Below are positions 1 through 4,975 of a stretch of DNA of 10,757 nt, piece after piece; the stretch's first letter is position 1, and each line of letters opens with the position of its first letter. The DNA is from an archaeon (GTDB taxonomy: Archaea; Nanobdellota; Nanobdellia; Woesearchaeales; GW2011-AR9): the NCBI GenBank assembly GCA_020053615.1, contig JAGVMW010000102.1, positions 1 through 10,757 of the forward strand. Reading direction: 5' to 3'. The position numbers and the translations under genes are program-made. Below the pieces are notes generated by a model, which saw only the letters and a program-made list of their open reading frames with translations, had not been told where the DNA came from and did no database searches.

Positions 1-100
1 ATCTCCGTAAGAGACAACCCTCTGTCACTCTCTATGTAATAATCGAACGGATTTCGACTTTATGATGCTCATCACGCTTCAGATTACTGAAGTATTACGG
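1..100. ncRNA. Foldable segment, possible structured RNA (family and strand unknown)
   Basis: No protein gene is visible here. Read on the plus strand, the ends pair (CCGTAA at 5-10 with TTACGG at 95-100) and enclose four local hairpins: 13-16/23-26, 43-47/53-57 with loop CGGAT, 63-66/71-74 with a 4-nt loop, and CTTCAG 77-82 with CTGAAG 87-92. A multi-hairpin domain closed by a terminal helix suggests a folded RNA. The complementary strand folds almost equally well. No promoter or T-run fixes the direction, and the left side is cut by the window edge. I do not recognise a tRNA T-loop, SRP or 5S signature. It could also be a 3' untranslated structure after dnaG. Confidence 0.35.
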
Positions 101-114
101 TAAGAAACAAATAC

Positions 115-163
115 AATAATAATAAATAATAATAAATAATAATAAATAATAATAAATAATAAT
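115..163. repeat. AT-only tandem repeat, 10-bp unit (AATAAATAAT)
   Basis: Four perfect copies of AATAAATAAT occupy 121-160, with partial units on both sides. The array starts about 17 bp beyond the dnaG stop codon. On the minus (dnaG) strand it is T-rich, so it could act as a diffuse archaeal transcription terminator; that role is inferred. It has no spacers and is not a CRISPR array. Confidence 0.85.
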
Positions 164-179
164 GGGTGGTAATAAAACA

Positions 180-1559
180 TTAATTCATCAGCTTCTCATC
201 TGTAACAATATCTACTCTTCCAGCTTCTTTGATCTTAGTGCTGGTAGCGACAATATGAGCTACACCTAACTTTTCTGCCACTCGAGCCAGTTCCAAGTCA
301 ATCGCTCCGTCTAATACTAAAGCATGCACTCCCCCGCTTAAACTTTTAATGGTAGAAGTCAACTCGCTCAAGGGAACTTTTCCCATCACATTTAATCTTT
401 CATCAAAGATGCATGCTCCCCTAGTTCCAAATAAGTCTTCTAAAGTCTGCTTAAATAACTTTTTCTCTTCTGGAGTTAATTTGCTTCCTCCACTAGTTGG
501 GTGCAAAGCTACTGGTCGAGGTAAAGGTGATTGAGGCATAGGAGATGGTGCTGCTACAACCGGTTGTGGTGGCATAGGCTTAGCTCCAAATCTAATTTCC
601 GGCTGGGAAACTCTCCCTCCGTTATTATTGTTATTATCCCTACGAGGACCAAATCGTGACTCTTCCCGTTGGAAAGTTGGCTTTCTTAGGTTATCCGTAG
701 GCTCTCTCAAAGCGCCATTTTCATCAATACCTAAGTCTAGCTTAGCTTGTTCTGCGGTAATTCTGCCACGCAAAGCTTTATGGATTTCTTTTTGAGTTAT
801 CTCTTCCACTTCTTTGCCATCAGGAGCTTTACACACAAAATCTATTTCAGCATTGCTAAGTATTTCCCTGACAATCAAATCTCCGCCACGATCTCCATCT
901 ACAAACACAGTACAAGTCTTTTTCTTAGTAAGTTCTCGGACTGTTTCTGGGGCAGAAGTTCCGTTTAGAGCAATCGCATTCTTGAAGCCATGCTTAAGCA
1001 GATTAAGTACATCTGCTCTTCCTTCAACAATGATAATATCTTCACTGCTATCGATATCTGGACCAGCAGCAAGCTTTTCTCGGCCATATTCACATACTTC
1101 AGTCATTCTTACCGATTGAGATACTTCATCAGCCAATTCTTGTGAATCAGGCAAGGTATCTTGAGTAAGTGTTTTTAGTAATTCTTTAGCTCTTTCAATA
1201 ACAAACTGACGCTTACTAATTCTAACATCTTCAATTTTAGTTACTTCAATCTTAGCATTACAAGGACCAATCCTTTGGATGATTTCTAATGCAGCTGCTA
1301 CAATAGCAGTTTCAGTTTTATCCAAACTACTAGGAATTACAATCTCTCCTGCTGTTTTTCCAGAACTAGTATTAACGTTAACTTCAATTCTACCAATTCT
1401 TCCGCTTCGCTGCAATTCTCTAAGCTCTAAATCGCTTCCTAGAAGCCCTTCAGTCTGTCCGAAAATTGCACCAATAACATCGGGTCTGTCTACAACTCCA
1501 TCAATGTTAATGCTCGAATGAACGATATATTTAGCCGCAACTGGGCTTATTTTTGCCAT
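180..1559 (-). CDS. dnaG: Archaeal DnaG primase-like protein (TOPRIM domain)
   Basis: 459 aa, about the usual length for archaeal DnaG. The N-terminus (MAKISPVAAKYIVHSSI) and following region to about residue 165 match the archaeal DnaG N-terminal domain. The TOPRIM domain covers roughly 172-265, with the glutamate in VEGR (E179) and the acidic DGDRGGD run (D221, D223, D227) present, so metal binding looks intact. A low-complexity Pro/Asn-rich linker (about 300-358, including five Asn in a row) precedes a C-terminal domain at about 360-459. In archaea DnaG is a TOPRIM protein associated with the RNA exosome and with reported primase activity. The ATG is preceded by GGAGG with a 6-nt spacer (1566-1570). 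It is divergent from the polymerase-like gene and separated from it by an RNA-rich gap. Family assignment is very secure; which role dominates here cannot be read from sequence. Confidence 0.95.
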   Translation of the reverse strand: MAKISPVAAKYIVHSSINIDGVVDRPDVIGAIFGQTEGLLGSDLELRELQRSGRIGRIEVNVNTSSGKTAGEIVIPSSLDKTETAIVAAALEIIQRIGPCNAKIEVTKIEDVRISKRQFVIERAKELLKTLTQDTLPDSQELADEVSQSVRMTEVCEYGREKLAAGPDIDSSEDIIIVEGRADVLNLLKHGFKNAIALNGTSAPETVRELTKKKTCTVFVDGDRGGDLIVREILSNAEIDFVCKAPDGKEVEEITQKEIHKALRGRITAEQAKLDLGIDENGALREPTDNLRKPTFQREESRFGPRRDNNNNNGGRVSQPEIRFGAKPMPPQPVVAAPSPMPQSPLPRPVALHPTSGGSKLTPEEKKLFKQTLEDLFGTRGACIFDERLNVMGKVPLSELTSTIKSLSGGVHALVLDGAIDLELARVAEKLGVAHIVATSTKIKEAGRVDIVTDEKLMN

Positions 1560-1565
1560 GTTTAT

Positions 1566-1570
1566 CCTCC
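1566..1570 (-). promoter_or_regulatory. Shine-Dalgarno site of dnaG
   Basis: GGAGG on the minus strand, 6 nt before the ATG. It fixes the dnaG start and shows that this genome uses SD-led genes alongside leaderless ones. Confidence 0.8.
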
Positions 1571-1651
1571 ACTTAATTCAGAAAGAGCGTTTTAATCTGC
1601 AATATGCTTAGCTGTACTTATTTCGTTAGTCCAACAGTAAATGAATGGATT

Positions 1652-1689
1652 GGGCATGAGCGTATCGCAGGCAGCCCCTTTTCCGCCTG
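1652..1689 (-). other. GC-rich foldable element in the dnaG leader region
   Basis: A GC-rich island in otherwise AT-rich sequence, about 90-130 bp upstream of the dnaG start. On the minus strand GGGC/GCCC (1674-1677 with 1652-1655) can enclose GCG-AUA-CGC. Alternatively CAGGC (1685-1689) pairs with GCCUG (1668-1672). The two stems exclude each other, as in a conformational switch, but no known riboswitch consensus was recognised. Read on the plus strand, the CAGGC hairpin followed by a T-rich tract could instead be a terminator. Confidence 0.3.
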
Positions 1690-1720
1690 ATTTAAGTTTA
1701 ATTTTGTTTTTTACTTTTAT

Positions 1721-1774
1721 TTTAATTAATATTATTATTTTAATTAATATTATTATTTTAATTAATATTATTAT
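1721..1774. repeat. Tandem repeat, three perfect 18-bp copies
   Basis: TTTAATTAATATTATTAT occurs three times without mismatch (1721-1738, 1739-1756, 1757-1774). It lies upstream of dnaG, while a different AT-rich array lies just downstream of that gene. The absence of mismatches suggests recent expansion by slippage or active maintenance. Function unknown; possibilities are a DNA-unwinding/bending element or a promoter-proximal tract. Confidence 0.9.
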
Positions 1775-1798
1775 TCTAATATCCTAAAGTAATCTAAT

Positions 1799-1865
1799 AG
1801 AAAATAGAACTTATTCACTCTGTTACTCTCGATGAAATGTTGATGAATATGAAATTCTATTTTCT
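1799..1865. repeat. 11-bp perfect inverted repeat with 45-bp loop
   Basis: AGAAAATAGAA (1799-1809) is the exact reverse complement of TTCTATTTTCT (1855-1865). The loop holds a segment (1818-1838) that matches 20-40 of this window at 18 of 21 positions. It lies just beyond the 3' end of the ~120-nt RNA candidate on the minus strand and could be its 3' stem, or a separate hairpin. Confidence 0.5.
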
Positions 1866-1880
1866 CTGTAAATAGGATTG

Positions 1881-2000
1881 AAGCCCGTACCACTAACCCC
1901 CGAGTTCATAGCTTGGTGCGCAAAAATCTGTTTAAGATTTTTGGCATCTCTTACCGAGACGTTGCCGTAAGCTTCCCTCAGGTACTCTCGTAGCGGGCTT
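1881..2000 (-). ncRNA. Candidate ~120-nt structured non-coding RNA, family not recognised
   Basis: Read on the minus strand, AAGCCC (2000-1995) pairs with GGGCUU (1886-1881). UACC (1984-1981) pairs with GGUA (1891-1888), leaving a one-sided bulge containing CUACGAGAG. Further nested helices are UGAG/CUCG (1980-1977 with 1904-1901) and AGCUU/AAGCU (1973-1969 with 1914-1910). Inside are two hairpins: GUCUC-GGUAA-GAGAU (1960-1946, extendable by GGC/GCC) and AAAAAUCU-5nt-AGAUUUUU (1942-1922). The 5' end at 2000 falls 26-27 nt from the centre of a BRE/TATA promoter, which supports strand and start. No open frame or Rfam-type signature was recognised: it lacks the SRP GGAAG core, a tRNA T-loop, and the RNase P CR-IV/CR-V motifs. 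The 3' end is inferred from the closing helix; no strong U-run follows it. Confidence 0.65.
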
Positions 2001-2022
2001 TATTTGTTCAGAAGCAGGCTAC

Positions 2023-2037
2023 TATATAAATTCTTCG
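2023..2037 (-). promoter_or_regulatory. Archaeal BRE/TATA promoter of the ~120-nt RNA
   Basis: Minus strand CGAAGAA (2037-2031, BRE-like) directly followed by TTTATATA (2030-2023). Its centre is 26-27 nt from position 2000, where the closing helix of the RNA candidate begins. It nearly duplicates the promoter at 2244-2258. The TATA core is near-palindromic, so direction rests on the BRE and the RNA structure. Confidence 0.7.
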
Positions 2038-2047
2038 CTTAGAAATT

Positions 2048-2133
2048 TTAAGCTGGGAAACAGAGTCAAATCTAGCTTAATTTTGAGTTTAACAAGCCTC
2101 AAACTACCTTCCTAAATTAACTTTTTTGGTTAA
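2048..2133. other. Gene-free stretch with three short inverted repeats
   Basis: Three consecutive stem candidates: TTAAGCT/AGCTTAA (2048-2054, 2074-2080), TTTGAG/CTCAAA (2082-2087, 2098-2103) and TTAAC/GTTAA around a T6 run (2117-2121, 2129-2133). They lie between the two RNA candidates. They could form a read-through tail of the 68-nt RNA or a third RNA, but no promoter separates these choices. Confidence 0.3.
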
Positions 2134-2152
2134 GAAATCAGTATAGGATTAT

Positions 2153-2157
2153 AAAAA
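2153..2157 (-). terminator. U-run terminator of the 68-nt RNA
   Basis: Five consecutive T on the minus strand, 8 nt after the 3' arm of the RNA hairpin. Short T-runs are the usual archaeal termination signal. Confidence 0.45.
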
Positions 2158-2220
2158 CCCCAGCAAACCTGAGTTTTTAGGCTCGGGTTCACTGAGGAAA
2201 AGAGGTGGTTTTGAGGTGTT
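2153..2220 (-). ncRNA. Candidate ~68-nt small RNA with anti-SD-like motifs
   Basis: It starts about 27 nt from the centre of a strong BRE/TATA promoter and ends at a run of five U (2157-2153). The 5' part is unstructured and purine-poor, with CACCUC twice (2218-2213 and 2207-2202). CACCUC is the core of the archaeal 16S 3' tail and complementary to strong SD sites such as the one at 5572-5578. The 3' part folds into an 8-bp stem with one mismatch (2189-2182 with 2173-2166) around an A-rich loop. Promoter, single-stranded seed, hairpin and U-run are what a stand-alone trans-acting RNA would show. No C/D or H/ACA box is evident. Its targets and function are unknown. Confidence 0.5.
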
Positions 2221-2283
2221 AACTACTCTGAAATAGTAATTACTATATAAATCTTTCGGTTAGTTTGTTACTTTAGAGTAGTT
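2221..2283. repeat. 9-bp inverted repeat around the small-RNA TATA box
   Basis: AACTACTCT (2221-2229) and AGAGTAGTT (2275-2283) are exact inverted copies, with further imperfect complementarity inward (AGTAA/TTACT). They sit symmetrically on both sides of the TATA element at 2244-2251. This may be a regulator binding site or a hairpin in a longer leader of the polymerase-like gene. Confidence 0.45.
2244..2258 (-). promoter_or_regulatory. Archaeal BRE/TATA promoter of the 68-nt RNA
   Basis: Minus strand CGAAAG (2258-2253) then A and TTTATATA (2251-2244), the best BRE/TATA match in the window. It shares ATTTATATAGTA with the promoter at 2023-2037. The predicted start is about 2220. Confidence 0.7.
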
Positions 2284-2300
2284 TCGTGATTAGGAAGTGT

Positions 2301-2318
2301 ACTAAATAAATCTTTAAT
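2301..2318 (+). promoter_or_regulatory. Weak TATA-like region before the polymerase-like gene
   Basis: ACTAAATAAAT (2301-2311) or TTTAATAA (2313-2320) would place transcription starts at about 2332 or 2342. Together with the absence of an SD, this gives a leaderless or nearly leaderless mRNA for the gene at 2343. The first element, read on the minus strand, also resembles the RNA promoters (GATTTATTTAGTA). Confidence 0.35.
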
Positions 2319-2342
2319 AAGCTCACTAAGCTAAAGCCAAAT

Positions 2343-4817
2343 ATGTCTTCATTCTTCATAACTCATGTTGAGCCGCTACATACCCAGAAAGGCAAAGAAG
2401 TCCTGTTTTTTGTGCGGGAGCAGGATTTAGGGCAAAAGATTTCCCGTTCTCATGTTGTGGTTAAAGAGGTTCCTCATTATTTTCTCACCACCAATCTTTT
2501 TTCGGAAGACGTTTCTTCAGTTTTAATGCAATTATTAAATGATGAAGAGATTAGAAAGAGCGGTTTACACTTTGAATTAAATGAATATAATCACAGTAGG
2601 CAATTTATACAAGCAGAAGGAAGTAAAGAAGAGCAGCGAATCTTGCCTCCGCCTTTCCGCTGTCTGGGAACAGAAGGAGAAAAGCAAGATCCTTGCGGGT
2701 TAAACTCTCCTTCTAAATTGCTTCAATGGTTCTATCCGCCAGGAATGCGCTTGAACTCTTTGGAAGAAATTCCTTTGCCATTAGAAACCGCAGCTTATCG
2801 AAAAAAGTATGGGTATATTGGGTTAGAACAGCTTCTTACTAACAACTATGCTGTGTTGGATATTGAAACGGAAGGCTGGGAACAGGGCAAAGACAGCATT
2901 TTCATGGTGGTGTATGTTTCTCCGCAGCGAAAGCTCATTATGCACAATTTTAACTTTCCAAAATTAGAATTAAGTGAGCAGTCCCGAGAGCAAGAGAGAT
3001 TTTCTTTAATTCGCTTTGATACACAACCAGAATTAGGAGAGAAGCTTACTGCTTTGCTTCATGAAGAAGATCCGCTGTGGCTCTTTGGTCATAATATTAT
3101 GAAATTTGATCAAATAAAACTACGCGATATAACTAAAGCCTATGCTCCTGCAGTTAATCGCCATCACCCCATCTACAAATCGGTGCAGGGCTTGGGAAGG
3201 GTATTAACCAAAGGCCGTTTTACTCTGGATAGTTACTTGTATCATAGTAATCATCGCAATTATCACGCTGACAATAAATTAGAAATCGTAAGCGAGGAAT
3301 TTGAGAAGTCTATCAATTATAAAGAGCAAGCAGAATTAGTGCTGGCGGCAAGGGGCGGAGATACAAGAGCATTTCAAAGATTGGTGAGTTATTGTATTGG
3401 AGATGGTTTAGCTACGGAAAAGAAAGGATTAGAGTTGCAAGGAATTACTGCTCAGAAAGCTTATTACTTTCGCACTTCTCCAGACCGGGTTTGTGCCGCT
3501 TCCCGTTCCACACTAAGTCGAAGCTATTGGCGCAGAAGACATTTCTTAGTAAAAGGAACTTTTGAAGACAGCTGGAAAGGGTGGTATCAACAGGAAGAAA
3601 GTTTCTCTTTGGATCCGCTCAAGTTGAAATTCATAGAGAAAAAATCTCAGCGTGGTTTTTTTTCAGATACACAGATTGTTTACCTCACTCCATTTATTGC
3701 TGCGGCTACCGGGCTGAAAAAAAGAGCAGAAGGGAAATGGCAGGAAGGAGCGAATATGCAGCGATTTCTGGAGAGCACAGACGAGGAATTACTGAAGAAA
3801 GCTTTTCAAAGCACTAATCCTGAAGAAAAGTTCGAGCTGCTGCAAACTCTTAACACTAAACTATCTCACTTGGTAGAAGAAGTCCAGAAGATTCTTCAAC
3901 GTGATAATTATGACTTGAATAGTATTACGACTACGTTCTCTGAAAAATCTGAACGAGCTTTGGCAGGATTGTTTTCCTCGCATGGATTGAGAGTAGAACG
4001 AGGAAAGTTGTTTGTACGAAATATTCCTATCGCTCTGCAACGCATTCAAGCGGCCCTGAATAAGTATGAAGTTATCAATCAGGGAAATTATTTTCATGTT
4101 ATTTTAGGAGAATTACGCCAGCAGGAATTAGAAGAGAAGGGCTACGGCTGCGTGATGGGCAGTGGGCAAGTATTATCTCTTTCCAAAGAAAGATTCATCA
4201 CTAATCCTTGGAACGAGAGCGACTTAGACAAGTTTATCTATCAGGGGATTAGTTTACGAAAAGGCAATAAATGTAACTTTGAGAAACGGGTGCTGGAAGA
4301 AGTAGTGGGAAAGATTTTTTCTGGTGAAGCATTTAAAACAGTGGGAAAATATTTAGATAGTGAAATTTCGGCTTTTCTTTCTGGAGATAAACCATCTGAA
4401 GAATATCATTTTATACGCAAGAGAAGAACCCACTATCGTAATTTATTTGGAGAAGTATTGGGGCATATTAATGAGGAGGTGCAAAAAGAGTACGATGATT
4501 TCAAAGCGAATATTGGAGAAAGATATTCTTCTGAGACGCGGGATAAACTCCATGCTTTGATGAGCAAGCTGCAAAACGATTTTTCTTATCCTTTCCTGGA
4601 AGAAGTGTTAGAAGAGATTGAGCATCCTTATCCTTCTACCATAGAGTTAATTTATCCTAAAGGTTATTCATGTGGTAAAGAAAATGTTGGATTGATGCTT
4701 CCGGCAACTTATGGATTTGCTCCCGATTTAGAGAAGTATCGGGAGAAGCTGAATGAGCAGTTCAGAGATTTTTATACGGTGCTGAGACCGAAGCAGGGAG
4801 AGTTGTTTGAAAGATGA
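2343..4817 (+). CDS. Family B DNA polymerase-like protein, exonuclease intact, polymerase site apparently lost
   Basis: 824 aa, close to normal archaeal PolB length, so not a simple truncation. The DnaQ-like 3'-5' exonuclease motifs are all visible: ExoI DIE (D173, E175), ExoII HNIMKFD (N251, D256) and ExoIII YCIGD (Y350, D354). The linker after ExoIII resembles PolB (SRSTLSR), and a thumb-like stretch (GISLRKGN, about 635) occupies the expected place. No motif A (DxxSLYPS) is present: the equivalent region, about 437-452, reads GFFSDTQIVYLTPF and lacks the metal-binding Asp at the aligned place. No motif C (YGDTDS) is found; NYFHVILG (about 582) lies near its expected place. A KxxxNSxYG motif B is also absent. 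Inactivated family B polymerases are known from archaea. This one would act, if at all, as a DNA-binding exonuclease or scaffold. No SD; likely leaderless. Its 3' end is duplicated downstream. Confidence 0.85.
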   Translation: MSSFFITHVEPLHTQKGKEVLFFVREQDLGQKISRSHVVVKEVPHYFLTTNLFSEDVSSVLMQLLNDEEIRKSGLHFELNEYNHSRQFIQAEGSKEEQRILPPPFRCLGTEGEKQDPCGLNSPSKLLQWFYPPGMRLNSLEEIPLPLETAAYRKKYGYIGLEQLLTNNYAVLDIETEGWEQGKDSIFMVVYVSPQRKLIMHNFNFPKLELSEQSREQERFSLIRFDTQPELGEKLTALLHEEDPLWLFGHNIMKFDQIKLRDITKAYAPAVNRHHPIYKSVQGLGRVLTKGRFTLDSYLYHSNHRNYHADNKLEIVSEEFEKSINYKEQAELVLAARGGDTRAFQRLVSYCIGDGLATEKKGLELQGITAQKAYYFRTSPDRVCAASRSTLSRSYWRRRHFLVKGTFEDSWKGWYQQEESFSLDPLKLKFIEKKSQRGFFSDTQIVYLTPFIAAATGLKKRAEGKWQEGANMQRFLESTDEELLKKAFQSTNPEEKFELLQTLNTKLSHLVEEVQKILQRDNYDLNSITTTFSEKSERALAGLFSSHGLRVERGKLFVRNIPIALQRIQAALNKYEVINQGNYFHVILGELRQQELEEKGYGCVMGSGQVLSLSKERFITNPWNESDLDKFIYQGISLRKGNKCNFEKRVLEEVVGKIFSGEAFKTVGKYLDSEISAFLSGDKPSEEYHFIRKRRTHYRNLFGEVLGHINEEVQKEYDDFKANIGERYSSETRDKLHALMSKLQNDFSYPFLEEVLEEIEHPYPSTIELIYPKGYSCGKENVGLMLPATYGFAPDLEKYREKLNEQFRDFYTVLRPKQGELFER

Positions 4818-4900
4818 GAGAAGGTGTTCTTTGTCACGTGCATTGAGCCATATCATTTAGTAGTCAGTCGTTTAGGGCAGTTTTCTGTTAGTTGATTGTT
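4726..4900 (+). repeat. Direct repeat copy 1: polymerase-like gene 3' end plus flank
   Basis: Positions 4726-4810 match 6406-6490 without gaps at 75 of 85 positions. Similarity resumes in the flank at GTCAGTCGT (4863-4871) and TCTGTTA (4884-4890). Relative to copy 2 there are 30 extra bases, exactly the distance between two GTCA words at 4833 and 4863, so copy 2 probably lost one interval by slippage. The first 16 bp (ATTTAGAGAAGTATCG, allowing one G/A difference after it) form the sharp left boundary. Copy 1 is the functional end of the polymerase-like gene. Confidence 0.85.
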
Positions 4901-4902
4901 TT

Positions 4903-4938
4903 GTACAATAATTGTACTTATTTATACAATAATTGCAT
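4903..4938 (+). promoter_or_regulatory. Two tandem palindromic operators before the nucleotidyltransferase gene
   Basis: GTACAATAATTGTAC (4903-4917) is a perfect 15-bp palindrome. ATACAATAATTGCAT (4924-4938) is an imperfect second copy, with the core TACAATAATTG identical. Their centres are 21 bp apart, two helical turns, so two dimers would bind the same DNA face. They end 6 bp before the TATA box, so binding would block TBP/TFB. This suits autoregulation of a toxin-antitoxin-like pair. The binding protein is not identified; the downstream partner protein or the small wHTH protein are candidates. Confidence 0.65.
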
Positions 4939-4944
4939 GGAAAA

Positions 4945-4954
4945 GCTTATAAAT
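4945..4954 (+). promoter_or_regulatory. TATA box of the nucleotidyltransferase operon
   Basis: GCTTATAAAT, whose centre is about 26 nt before the ATG at 4976. This predicts a leaderless transcript starting at the A of that ATG. The spacing is why the start at 4976 is preferred over the upstream in-frame ATGs at 4892 and 4937, which lie upstream of the transcription start. Confidence 0.75.
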
Positions 4955-4975
4955 ACTCGTTGTTTTCTAGTGTTT

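Noticed and set aside
115..163. CRISPR array
   Set aside because: Units are 10 bp, contiguous and without spacers, and no cas genes are present.
747..1521. Plus-strand open frames within dnaG
   Set aside because: They are antisense to a full-length, well-conserved gene and show low-complexity, non-protein-like composition.
1818..1865. C/D box sRNA, because of GAUGAAAUGUUGAUGA next to a terminal stem
   Set aside because: No CUGA D or D' box at suitable distance follows.
1881..2000. RNase P RNA: GAGGGAAG and CGGUAAGAG words resemble conserved pieces of RNase P RNA
   Set aside because: The CGGUAAGAG word is only a hairpin loop and stem here. The CR-IV ACAGAA and CR-V motifs and a long-range P4 helix are missing, and the RNA is too short.
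1881..2000. 5S rRNA, because of ~120-nt length and closing terminal helix
   Set aside because: The conserved CCGAAC loop and the usual helix arrangement are absent on both strands.
3581..4560. Alternative-frame and antisense open frames inside the polymerase-like gene
   Set aside because: They overlap a continuous 824-codon gene with recognisable motifs and have no SD, promoter or known features.
4892..4975. Longer N-terminus of the nucleotidyltransferase from the ATG at 4892
   Set aside because: This stretch contains both palindromic operators and the TATA box; the TATA-predicted start coincides with the ATG at 4976.
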